Counted from the first letter of the stretch, positions 26,511 to 36,001 are shown. The stretch is 64,000 bases of DNA from UBA8337 sp963932545 (GCA_963932545.1 CAWVRH010000002.1:62001-126000); one strand, 5' to 3'. The notes: generated by a model from the sequence alone, not told the origin. Numbers and translations: made by a program.

Positions 26511-27617
26511 ATGGAAAATATTCTCATCTTGCCAGGCGACGGCATTGGCCCCGAAGTAATGGGCGAAGTGCGCCGCATCATCGATTGGTTTGGCGAGGCC
26601 CGTGGGTTTCAAGTGAACCTCGACGAGGACCTTGTCGGCGGTGCCGCTTATGATGTGCATGGCGCGGCCATCTCGGATGCGGCGATGGAAAAAGCCATGC
26701 ACTCGGATGCCGTGCTATTTGGCGCCGTGGGTGGCCCGCAGTGGGACAATGTGGCTTATGAAGCGCGCCCCGAAGCGGGTCTTTTGCGCTTGCGCTCCGA
26801 CATGGAGTTATTTGCTAACTTGCGTCCGGCGATTTGTTTTCCGGCTCTCGCCGATGCGTCTTCTTTGAAACGCGAATTGGTCGAGGGCCTCGATATTATG
26901 ATTGTGCGCGAGCTAACGGGCGGCGTTTATTTTGGCGAGCCTCGCGGCATTGAAGACCTTGGCAATGGCCAAAGGCGCGGCGTGAATACGCAAGTTTACG
27001 AAACCTATGAGATCGAGCGCATTGCGCGTGTGGCGGGCGATTTGGCCATGAAACGCGGCAAGCGTTTGGCGTCTTCTGAAAAACGTAATGTCATGGAATC
27101 GGGCCTTTTGTGGAACGAAGAAGTGACCAAAATCATCACCTCCGAGTTTCCTGAATTGGAGCTGGAGCACGTGTTGGCCGATAATTGCGCCATGCAATTG
27201 GTACGCAATCCCAAGCAGTATGATGTGCTGGTGACCGATAATTTGTTCGGCGATATCTTGTCGGACATTGCGGCCATGCTAACCGGTTCGCTGGGCATGT
27301 TGCCTTCGGCTTCCTTGGGCGCCCCCGATGCGACGACAGGTCGTTCGAAATCTTTATACGAGCCAGTACACGGCTCAGCGCCAGATATTGCGGGTCAAGG
27401 AAAAGCCAATCCGATTGCCTCGATTATGAGTTTTGCCATGGCGCTGCGGTATACGTTTGAGCGCGGCGACGATGCGGACTTGCTGGAAAATGCGGTCACT
27501 CATGTATTGGACAAAGGCGTTCGCACGGGCGACATTATGCAAGCGGGTTGCCAAGAAGTTGGCACCAGCGGCATGGGCGATGCTGTTTTGGCAGCGCTCA
27601 CAGAATTAGGGAAATAA
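26511..27617 (+). CDS. leuB: 3-isopropylmalate dehydrogenase
   Basis: NAD-dependent oxidative decarboxylation of 3-isopropylmalate in leucine synthesis. 368 aa. LPGDGIGPEV at the N-terminus, the substrate Arg cluster near LLRLRSDMELFANLRP, the metal Asp block DNLFGDILSDIAAMLTG and the NAD-binding EPVHGSAPDIAGQGKANPIA. Confidence 0.98.
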   Translation: MENILILPGDGIGPEVMGEVRRIIDWFGEARGFQVNLDEDLVGGAAYDVHGAAISDAAMEKAMHSDAVLFGAVGGPQWDNVAYEARPEAGLLRLRSDMELFANLRPAICFPALADASSLKRELVEGLDIMIVRELTGGVYFGEPRGIEDLGNGQRRGVNTQVYETYEIERIARVAGDLAMKRGKRLASSEKRNVMESGLLWNEEVTKIITSEFPELELEHVLADNCAMQLVRNPKQYDVLVTDNLFGDILSDIAAMLTGSLGMLPSASLGAPDATTGRSKSLYEPVHGSAPDIAGQGKANPIASIMSFAMALRYTFERGDDADLLENAVTHVLDKGVRTGDIMQAGCQEVGTSGMGDAVLAALTELGK

Positions 27618-27621
27618 TTTC

Positions 27622-28659
27622 ATGTCTTATGTAGTCGCTGTGGTTGGCGCGACCGGAAATGTTGGTCGCGAAATTCTTAATATTTTGGATGAACGCAAGT
27701 TCCCCTTGGCGCGTCTCGATTGCGTGGCCTCGCGCAAAAGCCAGGGTAGGGAAATGAGCTTTGGCGATCGCACGGTGAAAGCGCAGGCACTTGAGTTTTA
27801 TGATTTTTCGCAAGCCGACATTGCTTTGTTCGCCTGCGGCTCTGGCCCAACCAAAGAATATGCCCCAAAGGCTGCTGAGGCGGGCTGCATTGTCATTGAT
27901 AATTCGTCGCTCTATCGGATGGAAGACGACGTGCCTTTAATCGTGCCGGAAGTAAACCCTGAGGCACTGGCGGGCTATACCAAACGTAATATTATTGCCA
28001 ACCCAAATTGCTCGACAGCGCAATTAATGGTGGCGTTAAAGCCTTTGCATGATGTCGCCAAAATCAAACGTCTGGTGGTCTCGACCTATCAGTCTGTATC
28101 GGGCGCGGGCACTGCGGCGATGGATGAATTATTCACCCAAACCCGCGCGGTGTTTGTGAACGACGAGCTGAAGCGCGAGAATTTTACCAAGCAGATTGCC
28201 TTTAATGTCATTCCCCATATTGATGAATTTATGAAGGGCGGCAGCACCAAAGAAGAATGGAAAATGCAGGTTGAGACAAAGAAAATTCTCGATCCCGATA
28301 TCGCCATGGCGGTGACTTGTGTCCGCGTGCCGGTTTTTGTTGGCCACTCGGAAGCGGTGACCATTGAGTTTGAAAATGCGATATCTGAGACCCAAGCCTA
28401 TGATGCGCTCGAAGCCGCAGATGGCGTATTGGTTGTCGACCGACGCGAGGATGAAGGCTATGTCACGCCCATCGAATGTGTTGGTGATTATGAGACTTTC
28501 GTCTCGCGTTTGCGCATAGACCCGACAGTTGAACATGGGCTTTCTATCTGGGTCGTATCGGATAATCTGCGCAAAGGCGCGGCTTTAAACGCCGTGCAAA
28601 TTGCTGAATTGCTGACCGAAAAATACCTGACCAAAAGCCGCGTTAAACTCGACGCTTAA
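27622..28659 (+). CDS. asd: Aspartate-semialdehyde dehydrogenase
   Basis: NADPH-dependent reduction of aspartyl phosphate for lysine, threonine and methionine synthesis. 345 aa. GATGNVG nucleotide motif at 9-15, catalytic Cys130 in NPNCSTAQ, and SVSGAGTAAMDEL following. Four bases after leuB, so likely part of the leu unit. Its stop overlaps the end of convergent pdxY by 4 bp. Confidence 0.97.
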   Translation: MSYVVAVVGATGNVGREILNILDERKFPLARLDCVASRKSQGREMSFGDRTVKAQALEFYDFSQADIALFACGSGPTKEYAPKAAEAGCIVIDNSSLYRMEDDVPLIVPEVNPEALAGYTKRNIIANPNCSTAQLMVALKPLHDVAKIKRLVVSTYQSVSGAGTAAMDELFTQTRAVFVNDELKRENFTKQIAFNVIPHIDEFMKGGSTKEEWKMQVETKKILDPDIAMAVTCVRVPVFVGHSEAVTIEFENAISETQAYDALEAADGVLVVDRREDEGYVTPIECVGDYETFVSRLRIDPTVEHGLSIWVVSDNLRKGAALNAVQIAELLTEKYLTKSRVKLDA

Positions 28660-29492
28660 AGGTCTATTTTTTCCTGAATAGCGGCCGGTGCCAGACGCAC
28701 GGGCCCGTGTGGCAATTGCGTGGTTTCCATATTGCCACTCGCGATTCGCGCCAAAGTGGCACAAGCCACGCCCAAAGCCTTTGGCTCGCCTTTTAAATGC
28801 AGACCCAAATATAGCGCAGAAAATAAATCTCCCATGCCATGGGGCGCGCTCGGCGCGCGTGCGGTTTCGCAGCGCAAAACATCCTCGCCTGCCACCTGCA
28901 AAACAGCGATGCGTCCGTCCTTGGGCGCCGGGGCTGAGGTGACAAGCACCTGCGGCACGCCGAGCGCGCGTGCGGCTTCGATGCTTTGTTGCGTATCGGC
29001 CAGCGCCGACATAGCGCTGACTTGGGAAAGCTCGAATAAGTTTGGCGTGGCTATATCGGCCAAAGGCAAGAGCGATTGCCTTAAGCCGTCGACCACGGTC
29101 TCGGGTAAATAGAGGCGCCCGTTGTCGCCACAAATAGGGTCGCAAGCATAAAGGATATCCGGATTGCGGGTTTTTAATTTGGTGACAATTTGGGCGGCGG
29201 CTTTGACATGTTCGGGGCTTGGCAAATAGCCCGTTAGGATAGCGGCGCACGCATCTAGGGCGCCGGCCTCAAGCAGCCAATCGACCATCTCCAGCATTTG
29301 GCTGGCCGGCAAAGCGCCGCCTGCAGGCTTGCCATGTTCTGGAAACGCGGCCGGATGGGCGGCCAATAAAGTGGTCGGAAGGGATACGGTTTCGAGCTCT
29401 AAGGCACGAAACGCGGGGAGGATAGCTTTCAGCCCAACTTGGCCGCTTATCACTTGGCTCGAAATAACCAGCACGATGGGTTTACGCTTCAT
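28656..29492 (-). CDS. pdxY: Pyridoxal kinase PdxY
   Basis: Ribokinase-like vitamin B6 salvage kinase, 278 aa. SSQVISGQVG at the N-terminus (the usual pyridoxal kinase SxxVxxGxVG motif), the CDPICGDNGRLY block and the GMGDLFSALYLG anion-hole motif near the C-terminus, where the catalytic Asp sits. The ATG at 29492 follows AAGGGAC and is preferred over an in-frame start at 29555. Convergent with asd. Confidence 0.92.
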   Translation of the reverse strand: MKRKPIVLVISSQVISGQVGLKAILPAFRALELETVSLPTTLLAAHPAAFPEHGKPAGGALPASQMLEMVDWLLEAGALDACAAILTGYLPSPEHVKAAAQIVTKLKTRNPDILYACDPICGDNGRLYLPETVVDGLRQSLLPLADIATPNLFELSQVSAMSALADTQQSIEAARALGVPQVLVTSAPAPKDGRIAVLQVAGEDVLRCETARAPSAPHGMGDLFSALYLGLHLKGEPKALGVACATLARIASGNMETTQLPHGPVRLAPAAIQEKIDL

Positions 29493-29567
29493 CTTGTCCC
29501 TTTGTCTAAAATCATTAGTCTGCACACTATACATCTGCTTAGCCTCTGACTGCACGGGAATTTAAAT

Positions 29568-30449
29568 ATGACATCTACCCCCTCCACTCGACCTCGCCGC
29601 TCGGCGCTTTATATGCCTGGTGCCAATGCGCGTGCCCTAGAAAAAGCGCGCTCGCTCCATGCCGATTGCTTGCTGCTGGATTTAGAAGACGCGGTAGCAC
29701 CTGAGGCCAAAGCGGAGGCGCGCGATTTGGTTTGCGCCGCTTTGCGCGAAGGCGGCTATGGCGCCAGCGAGACGATTGTGCGGATTAATGCTTTGGATAC
29801 ACCATGGGGCGCACAAGATTTGGCGGCGCTGCATAATTTGGCCGACGGGCAATGCCCCGATGCGGTTTTGGCACCCAAAGTCTCGACGCCCGAAGAGATT
29901 ATGGCTCTGCAAAAAGCGATACCTGAGGCTTGCGATTTATGGATTATGATTGAAACGCCGCAAGCGATTTTCAACCTGCAAGCCTTGGCGGCTTGTGCCC
30001 AGAGCACACGGCTGACCACTTTTGTTATGGGCACCAATGATTTGGCCAAAGAAATGCGCGCCAGTTTAGGGCCCGGGCGCGCGCCGATGCTGACCAGCCT
30101 CACCCTATCTTTATTGGCAGCGCGTCAGTTTGGCCTGACGATACTGGACGGCGTGTACAATCATATTTCCGATGCGGCAGGCTTTGAGGCGGAATGCCAG
30201 CAGGGAGCAAATGTGGGGTTTGACGGCAAGACGCTCATTCACCCTAGTCAGTTGGATATATGCCACGCAGCTTTTGGCCCTTCCGAATTGGAAGTCGAAC
30301 AAGCCCGAAAAATCGTGGCTGCTTTTGCCGATCCTGAAAACGCTGGCAAAGGCGTGTTGAAAGTGGACGGCAAGATGACCGAATTATTGCACCGAGATAT
30401 CGCCGCCCGCACGCTAGAGATAGCAGAAGCGATTGCGTCTCGAAGGTAA
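29568..30449 (+). CDS. CitE-family CoA ester lyase / malyl-CoA thioesterase-like
   Basis: HpcH/HpaI aldolase-fold protein of 293 aa. Conserved segments: RSALYMPGANARALEKA, LLDLEDAV (metal/substrate site), VLAPKVSTPEEI and WIMIETPQAIFNL with the metal Glu. The length is nearer (3S)-malyl-CoA thioesterase than malyl-CoA lyase, but both are possible. Next to a mesaconyl-CoA-hydratase-like gene and sdhCDAB, it could serve C4/C5-CoA turnover. No ethylmalonyl-CoA mutase or crotonyl-CoA carboxylase is in the window. Confidence 0.88.
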   Translation: MTSTPSTRPRRSALYMPGANARALEKARSLHADCLLLDLEDAVAPEAKAEARDLVCAALREGGYGASETIVRINALDTPWGAQDLAALHNLADGQCPDAVLAPKVSTPEEIMALQKAIPEACDLWIMIETPQAIFNLQALAACAQSTRLTTFVMGTNDLAKEMRASLGPGRAPMLTSLTLSLLAARQFGLTILDGVYNHISDAAGFEAECQQGANVGFDGKTLIHPSQLDICHAAFGPSELEVEQARKIVAAFADPENAGKGVLKVDGKMTELLHRDIAARTLEIAEAIASRR

Positions 30450-30467
30450 ACCTTTATCATCGCCTCT

Positions 30468-31532
30468 ATGACCCAAACTTATTTCCCCAACGGCCGATAT
30501 TTTGAAGACTTCACCCTAGGGGAGACCCTAGCTCACGCCATCCCACGCACCTTGAGCGATGGTGATGCGGCGCTGTATCAAGCGCTCTATGGCGGGCGCA
30601 ACCCGTTGCATTCTGCCGCGCCTTTCGCGCAACAGCTCGGCTTGCCGGATCGGCCGCTGGAAGACTGGCTGGTGTTTCATATTGTGTTCGGCAAATCTGT
30701 TCCCGATGTCTCGCGCCATGCGCTGGCTAATTTAGGTTATGGGGAAGGCATATTCGGCGCGCCGGTTTTTGCTGGCGATACTTTGTCGGCCAGCTCGCAA
30801 GTCATTGGCTTGCGCGAAAACAAAAGCGGCGAAACCGGAATCGTGATGGTGCGAACCCGTGGGTTCAATCAGCAGGCGGCGGAGGTTCTGTCTTATGTGC
30901 GCTGGGTGATGGTGAAAAAACGCGATGTGGCGTCACCCGCCCCAGACCCTGTTTGGCCGGATATCGCCCCTCATGTGGCGGCCCCTGACTTGCCCCTACC
31001 GATAGCCAAATATGGGGCTTGGGAAACGCTCGCCGCAGGCAGCCCGCGCGGCTGGGAGAGTTTTGAGATAGGCGAGAAAATCGCCCATGGCGGCGGCGTC
31101 ACCCTAGAAGACGCCGAGCATATGATGGCGACACGGGCCTATCAAAACACCGCAGAAGTGCATTTCGATGCACAATTGCAAGCCGATAGCCGCTTCGGCA
31201 AACGGCTGATTTATGGTGGCCATATTATTTCGCACGCCACGGCCATGCGCTTTAACGGTTTTGAAAACGCGGGCGCCATGGCCGCGCTCAATAGCGGCAC
31301 CCATGCGGCGCCTGCTTTCGCTGGGGATACAATTTATGGCTGGTCTGAGGTTTTGGACAAAGCCAGCTTTGAAACTCGCCCCGATGTCGGCGCTCTGCGC
31401 TTGCGCCAGATTATGATAAAAGGGCGTGAGGGTCTGAGTATAGCCGCTTTTCCGCATCTGGACGCGGATGGTAAGCGTCTGCCAGAGGTTATTCTGGAGC
31501 TGGATATCTGGGTCTATATGGCGCGCGGATAG
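30468..31532 (+). CDS. MaoC-family dehydratase, mesaconyl-CoA hydratase-like
   Basis: 354-aa protein with two hot-dog domains. The N-terminal half closely follows known mesaconyl-CoA hydratases (GRYFEDFTLGETLAHAIPRT, DWLVFHIVFGKSVPDVS, YVRWVMVKKRD); the second domain holds NTAEVHFDAQ and YGGHIISHATA, which carry the expected Asp/His. Mesaconyl-CoA hydratase makes beta-methylmalyl-CoA, the substrate of the upstream CitE type enzyme, so the pair fits one pathway. Substrate is inferred. Confidence 0.85.
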   Translation: MTQTYFPNGRYFEDFTLGETLAHAIPRTLSDGDAALYQALYGGRNPLHSAAPFAQQLGLPDRPLEDWLVFHIVFGKSVPDVSRHALANLGYGEGIFGAPVFAGDTLSASSQVIGLRENKSGETGIVMVRTRGFNQQAAEVLSYVRWVMVKKRDVASPAPDPVWPDIAPHVAAPDLPLPIAKYGAWETLAAGSPRGWESFEIGEKIAHGGGVTLEDAEHMMATRAYQNTAEVHFDAQLQADSRFGKRLIYGGHIISHATAMRFNGFENAGAMAALNSGTHAAPAFAGDTIYGWSEVLDKASFETRPDVGALRLRQIMIKGREGLSIAAFPHLDADGKRLPEVILELDIWVYMARG

Positions 31533-31590
31533 GTTTTTGTGGGCGGCTAGGCCCGCTTTTATCGTGCGACAGCATGGCGCGATATGAGGT

Positions 31591-31621
31591 TTGGCATTTT
31601 CCATATTTTTGCGTGTATACT
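31591..31621 (+). promoter_or_regulatory. Candidate promoter of sdhCDAB
   Basis: TTGGCA (31591-31596) and TATACT (31616-31621) with a 19-base spacer in the gap between the maoC-like gene and sdhC. Downstream, CCCTC/GAGGG could form a small hairpin before the sdhC ribosome site. The spacer is long, so this is tentative. Confidence 0.4.
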
Positions 31622-31670
31622 TGCTCCTTGTCCCTCTTTCGTGAGGGGTTCGAGCTTTGGGAGCTATCGA

Positions 31671-32075
31671 ATGACCGATCAAACAACTCGCGCGAGACCT
31701 TTGTCGCCACATATCCAGATTTATCGCTGGACGCTGACAATGATACTTTCGATTTTACACCGCGCCACGGGCGTCGCTTTGTATGCTGGAACGGTTTTGT
31801 TGGCTTGGTGGCTATTGGCCGCCGCCACGGGCCCTGAAAGCTATGCGCAAGTGCAAGCCGTGTCTTCGGCTTGGTATGGTCGTCTGGTTTTGTTTGGTTA
31901 TAGCTGGGCTTTGTTCCACCACATGTTTGGCGGTTTGCGCCATTTCATTTGGGATACGGGTCGCGGCTTTGATCTGAAACACGTCGAAATTATTGCCCGC
32001 GTCACCACCATTTTGCCGCCCCTTTTGACGGTTGGTGTTTGGGTTGCGGCCTATGCTTATATGGGAGCGTTTTAA
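31671..32075 (+). CDS. sdhC: Succinate dehydrogenase cytochrome b556 subunit
   Basis: Membrane anchor of complex II, 134 aa, three helices. RPLSPHIQIYRW at the N-terminus, the quinone-site SILHRATGVALY and the heme-ligand FHHMFGGLRH. The ATG at 31671 follows GGGAG and gives the standard length; an upstream in-frame start at 31584 would read through the candidate promoter. Confidence 0.96.
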   Translation: MTDQTTRARPLSPHIQIYRWTLTMILSILHRATGVALYAGTVLLAWWLLAAATGPESYAQVQAVSSAWYGRLVLFGYSWALFHHMFGGLRHFIWDTGRGFDLKHVEIIARVTTILPPLLTVGVWVAAYAYMGAF

Positions 32076-32455
32076 TGTCTGATATGCGAACCCCCCTGTC
32101 GCGTGTGCGCGGCCTCGGCTCGGCTAAAAAAGGCACAGAGCATTTTTTCATGCAGCGCGTTACAGCACTGGCAAATATTCCTTTGATGCTGTTTCTGGTT
32201 GGCGCTTTGGTCGTCCATGCGGGCTCTGATTACGCCACGATGACAGCCTTTTTGGGCAATCCCTTCATTGGCCTGATTATGTTGCTGCTGATTGTCTCGG
32301 CGGTTTATCACATGCGCCTTGGCTTGCAGGTGGTCATCGAAGACTATGTGCATGGCGAAGCCACAAAACTATTGGCGCTGATTGCCAATCAATTTTTTGC
32401 CTTCACGATTGGGGTCGCCTGTGTTTTGGCGGTTCTCAAACTAGTTATAGGCTAA
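32075..32455 (+). CDS. sdhD: Succinate dehydrogenase membrane anchor subunit
   Basis: Second anchor of complex II, 126 aa, three helices. SRVRGLGSAKKGTEHFFMQRVTA at the N-terminus and YHMRLGLQVVIEDYVH, which contains the heme-ligand His and quinone-site residues. Start overlaps the sdhC stop by 1 base (TAATG), with GGGAG inside sdhC as ribosome site. Confidence 0.96.
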   Translation: MSDMRTPLSRVRGLGSAKKGTEHFFMQRVTALANIPLMLFLVGALVVHAGSDYATMTAFLGNPFIGLIMLLLIVSAVYHMRLGLQVVIEDYVHGEATKLLALIANQFFAFTIGVACVLAVLKLVIG

Positions 32456-32519
32456 GTGATTTAAATTAATGGCGGGCGCCAGAAGCGCAGCCAAAAGCGG
32501 AAGAAAGCTGGAGAGTTTT

Positions 32520-34301
32520 ATGAGTTACGAATTCACCGATCATCAATTTGATGTCATTGTTGTTGGCGCTGGCGGGTCTGGCCTGCGAGCGGCCCTTGGC
32601 TGTTCCGAGCGAGGTCTAAAGACTGCTTGTATTTCAAAAGTATTCCCAACCCGGTCGCACACGGTTGCGGCGCAAGGCGGCATTTCCGCAGCGCTCGGCA
32701 ATATGGGCGAAGACGATTGGCGCTGGCATATGTATGACACCGTGAAGGGCGCCGACTGGTTGGGCGACCAAGATGCGATTGAATACCTATGCCGCAATGC
32801 TGCCGAAGCGGTTTACGAGCTGGAGCATTTTGGGGTGCCGTTTTCGCGCACCGAAGAAGGTAAAATTTACCAACGTCCTTTCGGTGGCATGACCACCAAT
32901 TTCGGCGAAGGCATTGCCCAGCGCACTTGCGCCGCCGCCGACCGCACAGGCCACGCCATTTTGCACACGCTCTATGGCCAGTCTTTGCGCCATGACACAG
33001 AGTTTTTCATCGAATATTTCGCGCTCGACTTGATTATGAACGAAGACCGCTGTGTCGGCGTCATCGCGCTAGAAATGTCGACCGGAACGCTGCACCGTTT
33101 CCAAGCCAAGCAAGTTATTTTGGCAACCGGTGGCTATGGCCGCGCTTATTTCTCGGCGACCTCCGCCCACACCTGCACAGGCGATGGCTCGGCGATGGTT
33201 ATTCGTGCCGGTCTGCCGTTACAAGACATGGAATTTGTACAATTCCACCCAACCGGAATTTACGGCGCGGGTTGCCTGATTACCGAAGGCTCGCGAGGCG
33301 AGGGCGGTATTTTGATCAACTCCGAAGGCGAGCGCTTCATGGAACGCTATGCGCCATCGGCCAAAGATTTGGCCTCGCGCGATGTGGTATCGCGTTCGAT
33401 GACCATCGAAATTCGCGAAGGCCGCGGTGTCGGCCCCAATAAAGACCATATCTATCTGCACCTTGACCACCTCGACCCAGATATTTTGGCCGAGCGTCTG
33501 CCGGGTATTTCGGAAAGCGCCAAAGTATTTGCCGGCGTTGATGTGACCAAGGAGCCGATCCCGGTTTTGCCGACCGTGCATTACAATATGGGCGGCATTC
33601 CAACCAATTATAACGGCGAAGTGCTGAACCCCAGCGAAGACGATGAGGCACGCATTGTGCCAGGTCTGATGGCCATTGGGGAGGCGGCTTGCGTGTCAGT
33701 TCACGGCGCCAACCGTTTGGGCTCGAACTCCTTGATTGACCTTGTGGTGTTTGGCCGTGCGGCCGCCATTCGCGCGTCTGAAGTGGTAACGCCTGGTGAG
33801 GGCCATGCGCCTTTGGCCAGCAATGCAGGACACGCAGCTGTTGATCGTCTGGAGCGTTTCCGTAACGCCGATGGCTCAACGCCGACGTCGGAGCTGCGCG
33901 GCGAAATGCAGCGCGCCATGCAAGAAAACTGTGCTGTTTTCCGCACGGGTGAAATTTTGAAAGAAGGCTGCAAGCGAATCCAAGACGTGGTTAGCGCCAT
34001 GGACGATATTGGCATTGCCGACCGTTCGCTCATCTGGAATTCAGATCTCATTGAGACGCTGGAATTCGACAATTTGATTGTGCAAGCCATCGCTACGGTG
34101 GAAGGCGCCAATGCGCGTAAAGAAAGCCGAGGCGGGCATGCTCGTGAAGACTTCCCAGAGCGCGATGACGAAAACTACATGAAACACACGCTGGCCTATG
34201 TCGATGCCAACGGCAAAGCCACCATCGGCTACCGCGGCGTGCATGATTACACTCTGACCAATGAAGTCAGCTATATCGAGCCGAAAGCTCGAGTTTACTA
34301 A
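32520..34301 (+). CDS. sdhA: Succinate dehydrogenase flavoprotein subunit
   Basis: Oxidises succinate to fumarate in complex II. 593 aa. FAD-binding GAGGSG near 17-22, the FAD-linked His47 in SHTVAAQGG, and catalytic residues in the FMERYAPSAKDLASRDVVSR and HYNMGGIPTN blocks. The ATG at 32520 is preferred (ribosome site GGAGAG) over one at 32469. Confidence 0.98.
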   Translation: MSYEFTDHQFDVIVVGAGGSGLRAALGCSERGLKTACISKVFPTRSHTVAAQGGISAALGNMGEDDWRWHMYDTVKGADWLGDQDAIEYLCRNAAEAVYELEHFGVPFSRTEEGKIYQRPFGGMTTNFGEGIAQRTCAAADRTGHAILHTLYGQSLRHDTEFFIEYFALDLIMNEDRCVGVIALEMSTGTLHRFQAKQVILATGGYGRAYFSATSAHTCTGDGSAMVIRAGLPLQDMEFVQFHPTGIYGAGCLITEGSRGEGGILINSEGERFMERYAPSAKDLASRDVVSRSMTIEIREGRGVGPNKDHIYLHLDHLDPDILAERLPGISESAKVFAGVDVTKEPIPVLPTVHYNMGGIPTNYNGEVLNPSEDDEARIVPGLMAIGEAACVSVHGANRLGSNSLIDLVVFGRAAAIRASEVVTPGEGHAPLASNAGHAAVDRLERFRNADGSTPTSELRGEMQRAMQENCAVFRTGEILKEGCKRIQDVVSAMDDIGIADRSLIWNSDLIETLEFDNLIVQAIATVEGANARKESRGGHAREDFPERDDENYMKHTLAYVDANGKATIGYRGVHDYTLTNEVSYIEPKARVY

Positions 34302-34316
34302 GGGAGCGCGAAGATT

Positions 34317-35096
34317 ATGGTTGAGATTGCACTGCCAGCAAATTCAAAAATCGACAAGGGCGTAGTTCACGCGGCCGAGGGAACCATTGCGAACCCACGG
34401 ACGTTGAAAATTTATCGCTGGAATCCAGACGATGAAGCCAATCCACGGGTCGATACCTATACGATCGATGCCGATGATTGCGGCCCGATGGTGCTCGATG
34501 CGCTGATTAAGGTGAAAAACGAAGTCGATTCGACTTTGACTTTCCGTCGCTCGTGCCGCGAGGGCATTTGTGGCTCTTGCGCCATGAACATCGACGGTCA
34601 AAACACTTTGGCCTGCACCAAAGGTCTGGATGATGTGAAGGGCGATATTGCGATCTATCCTTTGCCGCATATGCCGGTCATTAAAGACTTGGTTCCCGAC
34701 CTCAGCAATTTATATGCGCAATATGAATCGATTGAGCCTTGGCTCAAAACCGATACGCCGACCCCGCAAGGTGAATGGAAGCAAAGCAAAGAAGACCGTG
34801 AACAACTCGACGGTCTCTATGAGTGCATCCTATGCGCTTGCTGCTCGACCTCTTGCCCAAGCTATTGGTGGAACTCCGACAAATACCTCGGCCCAGCGGT
34901 TCTGCTGCAAGCCTATCGTTGGTTGGCCGACAGTCGTGATGAGAAAACCGGCGAGCGTTTGGATGATTTGGAAGATCCGTTCCGCGTCTATCGTTGCCAC
35001 ACGATTATGAATTGCGCGAAAGCCTGCCCGAAAGGCCTGTCCCCGGCCAAGGCGATTACCGAGATCAAAAAAATGATGGTGGAACGCACCGTTTAA
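34317..35096 (+). CDS. sdhB: Succinate dehydrogenase iron-sulfur subunit
   Basis: Electron-transfer subunit of complex II, 259 aa. [2Fe-2S] ligands Cys80, Cys85, Cys88, Cys100; [4Fe-4S] ligands Cys170, Cys173, Cys176; the remaining Cys residues at 180 and in CHTIMNCAKACPKG bind the [3Fe-4S] and complete the [4Fe-4S] cluster. Followed by a strong terminator. Confidence 0.98.
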   Translation: MVEIALPANSKIDKGVVHAAEGTIANPRTLKIYRWNPDDEANPRVDTYTIDADDCGPMVLDALIKVKNEVDSTLTFRRSCREGICGSCAMNIDGQNTLACTKGLDDVKGDIAIYPLPHMPVIKDLVPDLSNLYAQYESIEPWLKTDTPTPQGEWKQSKEDREQLDGLYECILCACCSTSCPSYWWNSDKYLGPAVLLQAYRWLADSRDEKTGERLDDLEDPFRVYRCHTIMNCAKACPKGLSPAKAITEIKKMMVERTV

Positions 35097-35123
35097 CTGG
35101 GGGCTTTTCCGCTGCAGAAATGA

Positions 35124-35156
35124 AAGAGGCCACTGCATCCAGTGGCCTCTCTTTTT
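35124..35156 (+). terminator. Rho-independent terminator of the sdh operon
   Basis: AGAGGCCACTG and CAGTGGCCTCT form a long perfect stem with a 4-base loop, followed by CTTTTT. It ends just before the convergent small lipoprotein gene. Confidence 0.9.
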
Positions 35157-35171
35157 GGGTGGGGCTTCGAC

Positions 35172-35369
35172 TTACTCTTGGTCGAGTTTTTCAAAAGCCG
35201 CATCGGCCTGTCGCTTGGCAGCCGCTGCCCCTGTTTGTTTTTCCATCTCTTGTTTGGCGGCCGCTAAATCCGCCAGACTGTATTTTGAGCTACATGCCGT
35301 TAAGCCAAGTCCCATAGCCGCGGTTACAGCCAGCGTTATAACAACCGATGTTTTGGCCCGAGCGCGCAT
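35172..35369 (-). CDS. Small predicted lipoprotein
   Basis: 65-aa protein with a lipoprotein signal: n-region RARAK, hydrophobic core, lipobox LTAC with Cys26 and Ser at +2 (outer-membrane retention expected). The mature part of about 40 residues is Ala/Lys/Glu-rich and likely a single amphipathic helix (DLAAAKQEMEKQTGAAAAKRQADAA is a coil-like run cut here for space). The ATG at 35369 lies one base after the previous stop; an in-frame start at 35387 overlaps the upstream gene. Last of four consecutive lipoprotein genes; no family recognised. Confidence 0.75.
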   Translation of the reverse strand: MRARAKTSVVITLAVTAAMGLGLTACSSKYSLADLAAAKQEMEKQTGAAAAKRQADAAFEKLDQE

Positions 35370-35370
35370 A

Positions 35371-35979
35371 TTACTGCTCGTCCGCAATGTCGGTTTTCAA
35401 CTGGTCAAAACTTTGTGAGGCCTTGAAGCGTTGAAATTCAGCCGCTTCTCCAGCGAAAGCTGTTTCCGCAGCTTCGGCTAGCACACCTTCTAGAATGGCA
35501 GGCGTAAGCCCCACGATGACATACGCCATGCCCGTTTTCGGGTTGCGGGTTTTGGTCAAAACACGACTGCCAGCAAGGTCCGCTTGCGACAAAACTTTCT
35601 GGGTAATTTCAGCCGTGGAAATACTAGTTTCATTTCCAGCGGTTTGACTACCTGTGCTCGCGCGATAATCTTTTATAGAGCTGCTAGCTTTCGACGAGAT
35701 GATCCGCGCTAGTTTTTGGCGCGCCCGAGAAGTGGCCATTTCCACCATGAAATCATATCCCATGTTGGAGTTTTGAAAGGAGCCAACAGCCGCCAGACCA
35801 ACGTCTGGAAACTCTTCGTTACAAACCCACATAGGCGCAGGTGTGTCATAGGGGCCTTGGCCATCATTAAAGGAGCATATAGGCACAGGCGCTTGCGCCA
35901 CAACAGGTGGTGCCGGTGTGGCACAACCGATAAGCGCCGAAGTGGCGGCAAGAATGGCAAAGTTTTGGAATAGTTTCAT
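35371..35979 (-). CDS. LPP20-like lipoprotein
   Basis: 202-aa predicted lipoprotein, lipobox LIGC with Cys19 and Ala at +2. The pattern APMWVCN, then AAVGSFQNSNMGYDFMVEMATSRARQKLARII, resembles the LPP20 family: a P-x-W-V motif followed by repeated A-R-A-x-L-A helices and a beta strand (MAYVIVGL). Mature protein is expected in the outer membrane or periplasm. Third of four genes on the minus strand, 22 bp after its neighbour. The paralogue upstream shares the same plan, so a duplication is likely. Confidence 0.75.
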   Translation of the reverse strand: MKLFQNFAILAATSALIGCATPAPPVVAQAPVPICSFNDGQGPYDTPAPMWVCNEEFPDVGLAAVGSFQNSNMGYDFMVEMATSRARQKLARIISSKASSSIKDYRASTGSQTAGNETSISTAEITQKVLSQADLAGSRVLTKTRNPKTGMAYVIVGLTPAILEGVLAEAAETAFAGEAAEFQRFKASQSFDQLKTDIADEQ

Positions 35980-36001
35980 GTTCAGTCTCCCTAGGGGTTT
36001 T

